Shown: one piece after another, positions 1 to 8,806 of the stretch
Layout: each line of letters begins with the position of its first letter
Position numbering within the stretch: position 1 is the stretch's first letter
DNA from: Bacteroidales bacterium
GTDB lineage: Bacteria > Bacteroidota > Bacteroidia > Bacteroidales > JAADJA01
DNA: 43,122 nucleotides
Direction: 5' to 3'
Assembly: GCA_020438105.1 (NCBI GenBank)
Contig: JAGQVE010000003.1
Location: forward strand, 1-43,122
Notes under the pieces: generated by a model
The model's input: the letters and a program-made list of their open reading frames with translations, nothing else
Told to the model about the DNA's origin: nothing
Database searches by the model: none
Program-made: the position numbers and the translations under genes

Positions 1-44
1 AGGGTTTTATTGACGAAATGAAATCGATGGTCTCCGATTCTTAA
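1..44 (+). CDS. Possible 3' end of a rightward gene cut by the window edge
   Basis: Reading from base 3 there is an open frame giving GFIDEMKSMVSDS and a TAA stop at 42-44. It converges on the leftward PAS gene, whose own TAA lies at 41-43, so the two stops would overlap by two bases. Tight convergent overlaps of this kind occur elsewhere in the window (24239-24245, 27354-27360). Thirteen codons are too few to name a family, and an open frame this short can arise by chance. Confidence 0.3.
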   Translation, partial: GFIDEMKSMVSDS

Positions 45-2215
45 TTATTTGAATCACGGTATTCGCTGAGTTTACGCTTTAATTCATCAATGGTATCCCT
101 CAATTCTTTGATTCTGAATTCACGCCCCACAAACAAACTGTTGAACCTTTCAAGTTCTTCATTTTTATTTTCAAGCTCTGCAGTACGATCCTGCACTAAT
201 TTTTCGAGGTTTTTTCGGTAAATCTCAAGCTCTTCATGATTTTTTTCAATTTCATTTTTGGCTTTCAGGATTTGCTCCTCAGCCTCTACAAGTTTGCTTA
301 TGTCGGTATGTGTCCCAATCATCCTGATTGGCTCACCTTTTTTTGAATAGGTGATGATTTTTCCCCGGTCAAGGATCCACTTATATTTGCCATCCTTACA
401 TTTAATCCTATGCTTGTTGATGTAAATAGGTGTTAAGCCTTTTAAATATTTCTCAACCTCAGCTGTTGTGGGAGCTATGTCATCAGGATGAACCCTGTTT
501 TCCCATTCATACAAATTATCAGAAATTTCATCAACTTCATACCCCAGCATTTTTTTCCACTGGGGAGAATAATAAACTTTATCGGTTTTTATATTCCAAT
601 CCCAAACTCCATCTCCGGCGCCTTCAAGTGCAAATTTCCACCGTGCCTCACTTTCCTGTAATGCCTTCATAATTTTGTATTGTTCTGTGTTATCAATCGC
701 TGATATCAGTCCGGCAGGTTTACCATTAATAGTAATTGTAGTCCCCTGAATGTATACCCATCTTTCTTCTTTATTTTTAGTAAAAACCTTTGTTTCATAG
801 CTACTTACAGTTTTCTTACCCTCTTGCCGGCTTAAACCTATTTCTTTGATTTTTTCCCAATGTTCTGGTGCTGCAAAATCCCAAAAGTTCATTTTTAGAA
901 GCTCTTCTTCGGAATAACCCGATGATTTTTGAAATGCCGCATTGGTATAGATCCAATGATCATTTTGGTAAATTCCAATTCCCGTAGCAGTTGACTCGGA
1001 AAGGTTTCTGAATTTTTCTTCACTTTCTTTCAATTCCGAAACTGCATTTATTCGTTCGGTTATTTCTCTTTGCGCCCCGATGGTTCCGGTAATTTCTCCC
1101 TGCTCATTATAAACGCACATATATTCTCCCTCAATCCACATTTCTGACCCATCTTTCTTCTTTTCGGCAGTAGTTAACCGAAGATGTCCCTTATCAAACA
1201 ATTGTCTTCTTCCTGATCGACCTGTTTCCGGATTGTGTTCAAAAATACTGGCCACAGGTTTTCCCAGTAACTCATTGATGGTGTAGCCATATTGATCAGC
1301 AAATGCCTGATTTACCGAAGAAATTATCTGGTGTTTTTCGGCATAATCGAGCACAACTTCCTTATTTGATTGATCATTCCATAGTTGCGGTGTTTCAAGA
1401 AAAGTGAAATAAAGCCCTTCCATGGATTGTTTAAAGAAAAAGTCAAAATAGGTTTCGATTTGCTTTACCGTGTCTTCAACGTGCTTGAGTTGTGTATTGT
1501 CATGAACACTAACCACCATGTTTTGGCCATCGTTGTGCAGGTTTATCGTTGCATTAAACCATTTTTCCACGCCATTAAGTTCAAGGTTGTATTCTATAGT
1601 TTCAGCTATTCCTGAAACTTTAACATTTTTTGCAGCCTTTAAATAAAGATTCACAACATGTTCGGGCAGAATATCATGGATTTTTTTGCCAAGAAAAAGC
1701 TGCTGAGGTTTGTATAATAATTCATCCGATTTACAAAAACAATCCACGAAACTATGATCCCTGTCAAGTATAAAAACCGGCGAAACCATAGAAGACAGTA
1801 CTGTTTCATGCTTTTGGCTATGGATAAGAAGCTTCTCTTTGTCATTTTTATGCTCCGAAATATCTTCAGCAAAAGTTCCAAAGAAGCCTTTTTCGTCAGA
1901 AAATACATGGATTCGGATCCATTTATTAAATAGGGGGCAAAAATTTTCGAAACTGATATTTCCTCCCTCCATTGCTATTTCACCCAGCTGATCAATGCAT
2001 TTGTCTTCGGGTTCGCACACCTGAGGGAAAAGTTGGGACCGTTTTTTCCCTACGATATCCTGTGCTTTAAGCCCGCTTAAGAGTTCAAATGCTGCATTGA
2101 TCCTGAGGAACTTGAAGTCGACCGGAGCACCGGTTTCATTAAGGATAATTTCATGGTAGGCAAAAGCAACAGGAGCATGATCCAAAAAGTCAATTGAAGT
2201 TCCACTGGCTGTCAT
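41..2215 (-). CDS. Multi-PAS sensor protein without a kinase domain
   Basis: Predicted cytoplasmic signalling protein made of about five PAS domains in series. Counting from an upstream TTG at 2239, they lie near residues 18-130, 143-255, 262-400, 405-525 and 530-652, followed by a coiled coil from about 650 to the end. The last PAS has the PAS_3 signature (GVWDWNIKTDKVYYSPQW, then HPDD). The C-terminus carries FVGREFRIKELR, a tail seen on Bacteroidota PAS proteins next to kinases or receivers. No transmembrane segment, DHp, HATPase, GGDEF or EAL motif is visible. The ATG at 2215 is preferred over the TTG at 2239 because it starts just before the first PAS fold. The protein probably senses a small ligand or redox state and passes the signal to a separate kinase, perhaps encoded left of the window; this is inference. 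Confidence 0.85.
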   Translation of the reverse strand: MTASGTSIDFLDHAPVAFAYHEIILNETGAPVDFKFLRINAAFELLSGLKAQDIVGKKRSQLFPQVCEPEDKCIDQLGEIAMEGGNISFENFCPLFNKWIRIHVFSDEKGFFGTFAEDISEHKNDKEKLLIHSQKHETVLSSMVSPVFILDRDHSFVDCFCKSDELLYKPQQLFLGKKIHDILPEHVVNLYLKAAKNVKVSGIAETIEYNLELNGVEKWFNATINLHNDGQNMVVSVHDNTQLKHVEDTVKQIETYFDFFFKQSMEGLYFTFLETPQLWNDQSNKEVVLDYAEKHQIISSVNQAFADQYGYTINELLGKPVASIFEHNPETGRSGRRQLFDKGHLRLTTAEKKKDGSEMWIEGEYMCVYNEQGEITGTIGAQREITERINAVSELKESEEKFRNLSESTATGIGIYQNDHWIYTNAAFQKSSGYSEEELLKMNFWDFAAPEHWEKIKEIGLSRQEGKKTVSSYETKVFTKNKEERWVYIQGTTITINGKPAGLISAIDNTEQYKIMKALQESEARWKFALEGAGDGVWDWNIKTDKVYYSPQWKKMLGYEVDEISDNLYEWENRVHPDDIAPTTAEVEKYLKGLTPIYINKHRIKCKDGKYKWILDRGKIITYSKKGEPIRMIGTHTDISKLVEAEEQILKAKNEIEKNHEELEIYRKNLEKLVQDRTAELENKNEELERFNSLFVGREFRIKELRDTIDELKRKLSEYRDSNN

Positions 2216-2545
2216 GATGTAATTGTAAAATTTGGTCAATTACCAACACAACGTCACTTTCTAAACTCCTTCCTTTACCCGATTCTACCCGAAAACTTAA
2301 TAATTGATTGAAATTACTTAATTGCAGGTTGGTAATGAAAATTAGCGGAATAAAGTTAAAAATAAAAAATTAATAATCAATCAAATAGCCTATTAATTTT
2401 TTATGGTAGCCATGATTTCACGGATTCAAGCTGCAATACCGGCGGAAAAAGCCAATTAAAAGCATTTATTTTAACCTTTAGTGAATCGCCTTTTTAAACA
2501 ATCCGAATTTTGGTGTTCCCGAGAATTTTCCGGATGAATTTTAAA
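2216..2545. other. AT-rich intergenic region, no gene seen
   Basis: About 330 bases between the leftward PAS gene and the rightward DUF1858 remnant. It is rich in A and T with stops in all frames, and presumably contains the promoters of both divergent genes. No clear TAnnTTTG box, hairpin terminator or RNA gene could be identified. Confidence 0.5.
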
Positions 2546-2793
2546 ATGCATTACTCAGCAAAAACTGAAATTACCAAAGACCTTGAAATTGAGTATCTGC
2601 TCCCGAATTATCCCTTCTCAGTGAAATACCTTTCAGAAAAGGGGAATAAATGTATTGCCTGCGGGGAACCTATTTGGGGAAACTTGAGGAGGCTGCATCG
2701 GAGAAGGGATTTGATAATAGTCAAAAAAACATATTCATTTCTGAATTGATAATATTGTCGAAACAGGAATTTATACTATCTTTACATTATTAA
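2546..2793 (+). pseudogene. Frameshifted DUF1858-domain protein
   Basis: The frame from the ATG at 2546 reads EITKDLEIEYLLPNYPFSV, then KYLSEKGNKCIACGEPIW. This is the core of the small DUF1858 redox-disulfide family, with its CxxC (KCIACGE). Family members continue as GTLEEAAKEKGF plus an acidic helix. Here that continuation (EEAASEKGFDNSQ, then ISEL) appears in the next frame from base 2686, running to TAA at 2791-2793. A single base is therefore missing around 2684-2688. In the first frame the protein instead drifts into RRLHRRRDL and stops at 2749. It is either a true pseudogene or an assembly error in a short G-rich run. The family fold is confident from the motif; the physiological role is not known. 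Confidence 0.7.
2755..2784 (+). promoter_or_regulatory. Candidate promoter for the BNR-like T9SS protein gene
   Basis: TTG at 2755-2757, a 19-nt spacer, then TATCTTTA at 2777-2784, one mismatch from the Bacteroidota -7 box TAnnTTTG. It lies inside the end of the frameshifted DUF1858 remnant and would give a leader of roughly 45 nt before the ATG at 2836. Confidence 0.45.
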
Positions 2794-2835
2794 TGATTAT
2801 TGTATCGTAAAGCAGTAATCCAAAAAATACAAAAC

Positions 2836-4134
2836 ATGAAAAAATTCGAACTTTTAGCTATTGTCCTTTTCTTTGCATTTACCGCAAATGCTCAGTGGCA
2901 ATTTATCCCCCGCTCCCAATACAATAATTCAAATTATGAATGTACTAACGCAACCTATAACGGTTGTATTGCTTCGGGATCAGTATTCTATGTTACAATG
3001 ACTGCAGCTTGCTCTAATCCGGGTATGATGGGCCAATTTGTTGACTTAGAAATTGAAAGAACCTACAATGGAGGACAAAACTGGATAGGAGCAGGTGGAT
3101 GGAATTTAGGCTATACAGGAGAAGTTTTTGAAATCAATTATGTTACTCCTGATTTTGGATATTTAAGGACTATTGAAGAATACAGTTATAGGTTCTATCG
3201 GTTCCAAAGTGAGATGAATAACGTTCAGGAATGCAACTTCAATAGTTCTGAAATGATTTTGAGTGCAACCATGTTTAGTTATGATGAGATAATTGCAGTT
3301 ACCGAAACAGGAGCCATTTTGCATTTGGAAGGTAATAATATGGTCCAGATATCCCAATTGCCATTTCAATTAAAAGATGCCTATGTTAACCCAATTTTTA
3401 CATACACCAGCAATTATTCATTGTTTCTTGGATGTAAAGCATATATTGACAACAACTACAAGAATGATCTAATTTTAAAATCAGAGGATCAGGGTTTTAC
3501 CTGGGATACGATTTTTATTTCATCCACACAGTCAATTTCTGATATAAAGTTTTCAAATGACAGCCTTGGTTTTGCTATTGGTGATTTTGGCCTGATAATG
3601 AAAACTACCGATGCCGGGGAAAATTGGAGTACTATTAATAGTAACACTACTTATCCCTTGTTTTCTATTGATTTTATGAATGATCAGCAATGGATATGTT
3701 CAGGGGTTGACGGAATTGTAATGTATAGTGAGGATGAAGGTGAAAGCTGGACACAACTTTATACGCCGACTATAATTCCAATCCGAAAAATATTATTCCC
3801 CGATAAAGATCAAATGGTGATGGCTTTGACTGTAGGCTACAATTTTTACAAAACTACCCTCGATGTTTTAACAGGAATAGACCAAAATAATGTAATTTCC
3901 AATATACAGATATCACCTAATCCTGCTGAAAACTTTATTGAAATAACACTCAAAAATTCTGAAACAATATCTCATGTACAAATCCTTAACATGGCTGGAA
4001 AATCACTCATTGATCAAAAGGCTGTGAGTAGTCAGGTTCGTGCTGATTTGAGCATGTTGCCAGATGGAATTTACATCGTAAAGGTCATAACAAAAAACAA
4101 TCAATTTGCGGGCAAACTGGTTGTTGACAGATAA
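2836..4134 (+). CDS. T9SS-secreted protein with YCF48/BNR-like repeats
   Basis: A 432-residue secreted protein. The ATG at 2836 is chosen because it begins a clear signal peptide (MKKFELLAIVLFFAFTANAQ); the longer frame starts at a TTG. The middle has beta-propeller-type repeats, for example GLIMKTTDAGENWSTI and GIVMYSEDEGESWTQL, with the Asp-x-Gly-x-x-Trp signature of YCF48/BNR (sialidase-type) blades. The last 80 residues (ISPNPAENFIEITL to GKLVVDR) are a type A T9SS sorting domain, which directs export through the outer membrane and is normally cleaved. Enzymatic activity cannot be assigned; such propellers usually bind protein or glycans at the surface. It ends 16 bases from the convergent lysS stop with no terminator hairpin between. 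Confidence 0.85.
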   Translation: MKKFELLAIVLFFAFTANAQWQFIPRSQYNNSNYECTNATYNGCIASGSVFYVTMTAACSNPGMMGQFVDLEIERTYNGGQNWIGAGGWNLGYTGEVFEINYVTPDFGYLRTIEEYSYRFYRFQSEMNNVQECNFNSSEMILSATMFSYDEIIAVTETGAILHLEGNNMVQISQLPFQLKDAYVNPIFTYTSNYSLFLGCKAYIDNNYKNDLILKSEDQGFTWDTIFISSTQSISDIKFSNDSLGFAIGDFGLIMKTTDAGENWSTINSNTTYPLFSIDFMNDQQWICSGVDGIVMYSEDEGESWTQLYTPTIIPIRKILFPDKDQMVMALTVGYNFYKTTLDVLTGIDQNNVISNIQISPNPAENFIEITLKNSETISHVQILNMAGKSLIDQKAVSSQVRADLSMLPDGIYIVKVITKNNQFAGKLVVDR

Positions 4135-4150
4135 ATTACTAATATAATTA

Positions 4151-5866
4151 TTACCCGATCCAGCCCTTCACGTCATCGATTGTAGGCATTGATACGTCCA
4201 GTTTCAGTTTTTTCCTCAAACCGCCCAAATCATTGAATAACTTATTGGGGTTGGCAGCTTTTAATTCTTCAACAGTTTTGAAACCGGCTTTGCGAATAGC
4301 CGGGATCCAGCCTTCGGGAATCCCAAGGGCCATAAAATCGGAATCAGAAGCAACTTCAGCTTTTTTCTCAGGCCGCATTTGCGGGAAAAAGATCACATCC
4401 TGAATAGATGGCGAATTGGTCATCATCATGGCCAGGCGGTCGATGCCGATACCCAAACCTGCTGTTGGTGGCATACCGAATTCAAGCGCCCGAAGGAAAT
4501 CTTCATCCAAAACCATCGATTCTTCATCGCCGCGTTTACCAAGCTCCAGTTGCTCCTCAAAACGTTTACGCTGATCTATCGGGTCGTTTAGTTCGGAAAA
4601 GGCATTACAAAGCTCTTTTCCATTGGCAATGGCTTCAAAACGCTCAACCAGTCCGGGTTTGCTGCGGTGCTTTTTGGCCAGCGGCGACATCTCCACAGGA
4701 TAATCGGTGATAAAGGTGGGTTGAATGAGGTTGGGCTCCACAGTTTCTCCAAATATCTCGTCGATCAGCTTACCGCGTCCCATAGAGGCATCCACTTCCA
4801 CGCCTACTTGTTTGGCAACATCCACCAGCTGCGCCTCGTTCATTTCGGAAATATCAATGGTAGTGTATTCTTTAATGGCATCGTACATAGTAATCCGTTT
4901 CCATGGGCTTTTGAAATCTATTTCATGTTCACCCACCTTTACTTTGGTTGTTCCATGAAGGTTAATGGCGATTTTCTCCACCATTTCTTCCACCAGCTTC
5001 ATCATCCAGTCGTAATCTTTGTAAGCTACGTAAAGCTCAATTTGTGTAAACTCAGGATTATGAAAGCGATCCATACCTTCATTGCGGAAGTCTTTTGAAA
5101 ATTCATAAACGCCATCATAGCCACCCACTATCAGCCGTTTGAGATAGAGCTCATTTGCAATGCGCAAATAAAGTGTCATATCCAGCGTGTTGTGATGGGT
5201 CTTAAAAGGCCTTGCTGCAGCACCGCCATACAAGGGTTGAAGGATGGGAGTTTCAACTTCCAGATAACCTTTGGCGTTGAGGTACTCGCGCATGGTGTTC
5301 ATGATCTGGGTCCTTTTCAGGAATGTATCTTTAACCTTCGGATTAACGATCAAATCAAGATAGCGCTGACGATAACGTTGTTCAGGATCAGTAAAAGCAT
5401 CCCAAACTTTATCCTCTTTTTCTTTGACATTGGGCAGCACTTTCAGCGATTTGCTTAACAGTTTAAATTCCTTAACATGAATGGTGGTTTCGCCCATTTG
5501 GGTGGTAAATACATATCCTTTTACCCCAATGATATCGCCAATATCCATCAGCTTTTTGAAAACCGTATTATACATGGTTTTATCCTCATCCGGACAAATG
5601 TCATCCCTTTTCAAATAAAGCTGTATGCGCCCTGTAGCGTCTTGTATTTCGGTAAAAGCAGCCGCACCCATGATCCTGCGTTGCATGATCCTTCCGGCAA
5701 TGTTCACCTCCTGGAAAAGAGAATTGTCATTTGGGAATTTTTCGTGAATTTCCTTCGTTGTTGCATTAACTTCAAATAATTCAGCAGGGTAGGGCTCTAC
5801 ACCTATTTTGCGTAATTCCTGAAGCGCGTTTCTTCTCAATAATTCCTGTTCACTATATTCCGGCAT
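4151..5866 (-). CDS. lysS: Lysyl-tRNA synthetase, class II
   Basis: Charges tRNA-Lys with lysine using ATP in the cytoplasm. The 571 residues contain an N-terminal OB-fold anticodon-binding domain (about 55-150), then the class II catalytic core. Motif 2 is seen as [17 protein letters not shown] and motif 3 as [13 protein letters not shown] followed by the conserved [10 protein letters not shown]. The usual length is about 500 residues. The extra 65 at the C-terminus ([17 protein letters not shown], then [11 protein letters not shown]) form a helical extension that I recall from Bacteroidota LysRS proteins. It starts at the ATG at 5866 without a Shine-Dalgarno, as is usual in this phylum. A candidate promoter lies about 75 bases upstream. 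Confidence 0.97.
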   Translation of the reverse strand: MPEYSEQELLRRNALQELRKIGVEPYPAELFEVNATTKEIHEKFPNDNSLFQEVNIAGRIMQRRIMGAAAFTEIQDATGRIQLYLKRDDICPDEDKTMYNTVFKKLMDIGDIIGVKGYVFTTQMGETTIHVKEFKLLSKSLKVLPNVKEKEDKVWDAFTDPEQRYRQRYLDLIVNPKVKDTFLKRTQIMNTMREYLNAKGYLEVETPILQPLYGGAAARPFKTHHNTLDMTLYLRIANELYLKRLIVGGYDGVYEFSKDFRNEGMDRFHNPEFTQIELYVAYKDYDWMMKLVEEMVEKIAINLHGTTKVKVGEHEIDFKSPWKRITMYDAIKEYTTIDISEMNEAQLVDVAKQVGVEVDASMGRGKLIDEIFGETVEPNLIQPTFITDYPVEMSPLAKKHRSKPGLVERFEAIANGKELCNAFSELNDPIDQRKRFEEQLELGKRGDEESMVLDEDFLRALEFGMPPTAGLGIGIDRLAMMMTNSPSIQDVIFFPQMRPEKKAEVASDSDFMALGIPEGWIPAIRKAGFKTVEELKAANPNKLFNDLGGLRKKLKLDVSMPTIDDVKGWIG

Positions 5867-5940
5867 GGTAAAATGTATTTAATGTTTTCAATTATCAGCC
5901 AGTGGATTGGCTACCTGTTTACTGTTTAAAAATAAGCCTG

Positions 5941-5968
5941 CAAAGATAGAAATAAGATGATAGCTCAA
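5941..5968 (-). promoter_or_regulatory. Candidate lysS promoter
   Basis: On the minus strand TTG (5966-5968) is followed after 17 nt by TATCTTTG (5941-5948), a full match to the Bacteroidota TAnnTTTG -7 box. The spacer is slightly short of the typical 19. The transcript leader to the lysS ATG would be roughly 65-70 nt. Confidence 0.45.
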
Positions 5969-6007
5969 CCTTAATCTAAATTGAAAAATATTGTGAAAAT
6001 TGGGCAT

Positions 6008-7651
6008 TTAGTTCTGTTTTACCAGCTTTTTGGTAAGCAGTGTATTTTTGCTTTGGATTTGCAAAATATAAATGCCCGGTGATAAATCTGCAATTGAAAG
6101 GTGGAATTGTTTTCCTCCAGACAAAGATTCTTCCATATAAATAAGTGAACTTCCTTTTAAATCAGAAATTCTAACAGAGAATTCATGAAAGGGATTTTTA
6201 AAGGTAATCATCACCTCACTGGAAGCGGGGTTGGGGTAAATATCAAAACCGGTTTCTGCAATATTATTAACTTCACTTACATAAGCTTCTGCCGTTGCAG
6301 AGGCTCCCATTGCACTTCCAATAAAAGCAGCATTTAGCGTATATACATGTGAACCAGCCGGTGCAGTCATGTCTGTAAATTGCGTTTGAGTTATTATGCC
6401 CGTATTTAACAAAGTATCATTTCTGAATACATTGTATCCCAACAGCTCCAGTTCATTTCCGGAAGGGGCATTCCAGGTCAATTGCACCGCATGCTGATCA
6501 ACTGTTGCCGTGAGGTTTTCAGGCCCATTCAGTTGGCATGGTTGTAAAATATCAGGTTCAATTCCAATGATAGCATCATGTTGGTAATCGAAATGAAATC
6601 CGGCAGGTGTTAAGGTATCGATGAGGTAATAGCCATTGTATTGTCCTCCCCAACCCCAATTCACATGGTAAAAATTTTCCTGGAAGCCATCCAGCACAAA
6701 GGTGTGCCCAAATTGTGTGCTTTGTTCAACTCCACCATAAATTACCGGCCTGCCCGACTGAAGTTCGTTTTGTAACAGGTCGTTCCAATCCCCGTTGTAA
6801 CCTGAGCGCCATAAAAATTGCGCATTTGTTGCGTAATCAAAATAATCAACCAGTGCATCCCGTGCATCAAAATCATAAGCCCCGGTTCCATTATAAAAAA
6901 ATTGCGAACTCACTGATATGGCTGCATGAGCCATGAGTTCAGCAACAGCTGGGTTTTCGGCAGAGAGATTTATTTCCATGGAAGCCCAATCGTAGGTCGT
7001 GTTCTCAAAATCGGCTTCAATCCAACCATAGTTTGAGTTATATCCAAAGGATCCATTTCCATTTTTCGGATAATGATAATAATTCATCACCTGAGCCATT
7101 GCTGTAGCCACACAGCCTGTGTATACATGTGCGCAGGAAGGTGAAAGGGAGTCAACAGGCAGCATGGAGTTATAATAACATCCCTGGTTCCAGGTAGTAA
7201 GTGTAAAGGGTGCTACGGCATCTTTAGTGGATTTTTTTTGATAAGAATTGTCTGACAATTCTTTCCAGGCTTTATTAATAGCGGGTGCGGGACTAATGCC
7301 ATTATTTTCGCAATATTGAGCTATCTCAAGATAACTTTTTAGCCAGCGGATAACATCTTCCGGTATGTTTGCATTATCAAATGGATTAGATTCAGACCAG
7401 GCAATTACAGGATAGATCGTTTTGCTGGGCGATACTAAAATGAATCCATGTTCCAGTTTAAAAAGATGTATGGATCTGAATTCAGACACGTCAATGGGCA
7501 GGTAGTCAAAATCAAGGTTCGTGCTTTGAGAGAAATGATCAGTAGCAAAGGATTTTGCGACCGTTTCAGCATTTTCTTTATCAACGGTGTTTGTTGCAAA
7601 AGCAAACAAGTTAAAGAGCAATAGCATAAAGAAAGTAGTGAATCTGAACAT
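6008..7651 (-). CDS. C10 family (streptopain-like) cysteine peptidase with FN3 and T9SS tail
   Basis: Secreted cysteine protease of 547 residues from the ATG at 7651, which opens a signal peptide (MFRFTTFFMLLLFNLFAFA). A Spi/C10-type propeptide follows (about 25-120), with HLFKLEHGFILVSPSKT and PVIAWSESNPF. The peptidase domain shows the catalytic cysteine in TGCVATAMAQVMNYYHYP (Cys180) and the catalytic histidine in GHTFVLDGF (His316), then NFYHVNWGWGG, matching streptopain (SpeB) and PrtT. A fibronectin III-like module spans about 370-455. The C-terminal 80 residues (IYPNPASSEVMITF to KKLVKQN) are a type A T9SS sorting domain. It is probably an extracellular or surface protease for nutrient acquisition or host and matrix proteins; the substrate is not predictable. 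It is divergent from the DNA glycosylase gene, with only 45 bases between start codons. Confidence 0.92.
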   Translation of the reverse strand: MFRFTTFFMLLLFNLFAFATNTVDKENAETVAKSFATDHFSQSTNLDFDYLPIDVSEFRSIHLFKLEHGFILVSPSKTIYPVIAWSESNPFDNANIPEDVIRWLKSYLEIAQYCENNGISPAPAINKAWKELSDNSYQKKSTKDAVAPFTLTTWNQGCYYNSMLPVDSLSPSCAHVYTGCVATAMAQVMNYYHYPKNGNGSFGYNSNYGWIEADFENTTYDWASMEINLSAENPAVAELMAHAAISVSSQFFYNGTGAYDFDARDALVDYFDYATNAQFLWRSGYNGDWNDLLQNELQSGRPVIYGGVEQSTQFGHTFVLDGFQENFYHVNWGWGGQYNGYYLIDTLTPAGFHFDYQHDAIIGIEPDILQPCQLNGPENLTATVDQHAVQLTWNAPSGNELELLGYNVFRNDTLLNTGIITQTQFTDMTAPAGSHVYTLNAAFIGSAMGASATAEAYVSEVNNIAETGFDIYPNPASSEVMITFKNPFHEFSVRISDLKGSSLIYMEESLSGGKQFHLSIADLSPGIYILQIQSKNTLLTKKLVKQN

Positions 7652-7696
7652 AGGATGTATTTTTATCGTTTCAAAAATAATTAAATCCGACAACTC

Positions 7697-8290
7697 ATGG
7701 TTAAGCTTGCTACTGATTACTTTTTGCATACAGATGTTGTGATGCTGGCAAAAGACCTACTTGGAAAAGTAATTTGTACAAATATTGGTGGAGTTTACAC
7801 TTCGGGTATTATAAGCGAAACAGAGGCTTATGCTGGTTCCATTGACAAAGCTTCGCATGCTTATGGGAATCGTCGAACTGATCGCACTGAAGTAATGTTT
7901 CATTCGGGTGGAATTGCCTATGTGTATCTATGTTATGGAATTCATCATCTTTTCAACTTTGTGACCAATATTGAAAATATTCCACATGCTGTTCTGCTAA
8001 GGGGTATTATCCCCCTTGAAGGCATTGATGAAATAGAAAAACGGAGGAATATGAAATTTAAAAGTAAAGGTTTTACTGATGGACCGGGAAAAGTAAGTGA
8101 GGCCCTGGGCATTACGGTAAATGATAACGGGACCGATTTGCAGGGGGATAAAATCTGGATTGAGGACAGGGGGATAAAAGTCGACAATAAGGATATTTAT
8201 GCAGGTCCGCGGATAGGTGTTGATTATGCCGGGGATGCCGCCAGTTGGCCGTACCGGTTTCTAATTTCGAAAATCGATAAATACCAATAA
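7697..8290 (+). CDS. 3-methyladenine DNA glycosylase (AAG/MPG family)
   Basis: Base-excision repair enzyme that removes alkylated purines from DNA (EC 3.2.2.21), 197 residues, the normal bacterial length. The AAG family signatures are all present: ISETEAYAGSIDKASHAYG holds the catalytic Glu43 and the Tyr45 and His54 that match human Glu125, Tyr127 and His136 in spacing; then MFHSGGIAYVYLCYGIHHLFN; then AVLLRGIIPLEG; then TDGPGKVSEALGI and GPRIGVDYAGDAASWPYRF. It starts at the ATG at 7697. The gene stands alone, ends at a strong shared terminator and is divergent from the C10 peptidase. Confidence 0.95.
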   Translation: MVKLATDYFLHTDVVMLAKDLLGKVICTNIGGVYTSGIISETEAYAGSIDKASHAYGNRRTDRTEVMFHSGGIAYVYLCYGIHHLFNFVTNIENIPHAVLLRGIIPLEGIDEIEKRRNMKFKSKGFTDGPGKVSEALGITVNDNGTDLQGDKIWIEDRGIKVDNKDIYAGPRIGVDYAGDAASWPYRFLISKIDKYQ

Positions 8291-8320
8291 AAAACCCTGA
8301 CGAATTCGCCAGGGTTTTTT
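8289..8320. terminator. Bidirectional intrinsic terminator between the DNA glycosylase and HU genes
   Basis: Perfect 11-bp stem: AAAAAACCCTG (8289-8299) pairs with CAGGGTTTTTT (8310-8320) around a 10-nt loop that itself contains the palindrome CGAATTCG. T runs on both strands let it stop transcription from the rightward glycosylase gene and the leftward HU gene. Confidence 0.85.
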
Positions 8321-8339
8321 GTTCTTTGCAAGGCAAGTT

Positions 8340-8612
8340 TTATTTAACTGATCCTGAAAGTTCGCTACCAGCTTTGAATTTTACTACTTTTTTAGCAGCA
8401 ATTTTGATTTCTTTACCAGTTTGCGGATTTCTACCAGTTCTTGAAGCACGTTTAGCTACGGAAAAAGATCCGAAACCAACCAATGCTACTCTATCGCCTT
8501 TTTTCAGAGCTTTTGAAGTGGCGCCGATGAAAGCGTCCAGAGCCCTTTTAGCATCAGCTTTAGTTAAACTAGCGTCAGCTGCAATTGCGTCAATTAATTC
8601 TGCTTTGTTCAT
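8340..8612 (-). CDS. hup: HU family DNA-binding protein
   Basis: Small nucleoid-associated protein that binds and bends DNA as a dimer. At 90 residues it is exactly the HU/IHF length. The hallmarks are [11 protein letters not shown] at the N-terminus, [14 protein letters not shown] in the body, and the arm signature [12 protein letters not shown]. It is distinguished from IHF by its fit to HU in the N-terminal helix; which HU paralogue it is cannot be told. It has its own well-formed promoter (8641-8670) and terminator (8289-8320), so it is a monocistronic unit. Confidence 0.97.
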   Translation of the reverse strand: MNKAELIDAIAADASLTKADAKRALDAFIGATSKALKKGDRVALVGFGSFSVAKRASRTGRNPQTGKEIKIAAKKVVKFKAGSELSGSVK

Positions 8613-8640
8613 GTTACAAAATTTTAAAGTTAATACGCTG

Positions 8641-8670
8641 CAAATATAAGCTATTTCAGGCGTAAAGCAA
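8641..8670 (-). promoter_or_regulatory. HU gene promoter, Bacteroidota-type
   Basis: On the minus strand TTG (8668-8670), a spacer of exactly 19 nt (8649-8667), then TATATTTG (8641-8648), a full match to the TAnnTTTG -7 box read by the Bacteroidota housekeeping sigma factor. The start point would be about 20 nt upstream of the HU ATG. It is the clearest promoter in the window. Confidence 0.65.
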
Positions 8671-8806
8671 GGTCGATGCCCTAAAACCCTTGATTTTGTT
8701 AATAATTCAGCGTTTTTGTTAATAACTCAGGCCTTGTATCCCCCTAATAACGTAGGTTTTGAAAATATTTAAGTCATGTATATGTGTGAAAACGGGTACC
8801 TTTTTC

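Noticed and set aside
4379..5779. Several rightward open frames of 70-143 codons opposite lysS
   Set aside because: They lie wholly inside the strongly conserved lysS gene on the other strand, carry no recognisable motif and have composition dictated by lysS codons.
8326..8649. Rightward 107-codon frame opposite HU
   Set aside because: It is the antisense of the HU gene and covers its terminator and promoter; no independent coding sign.
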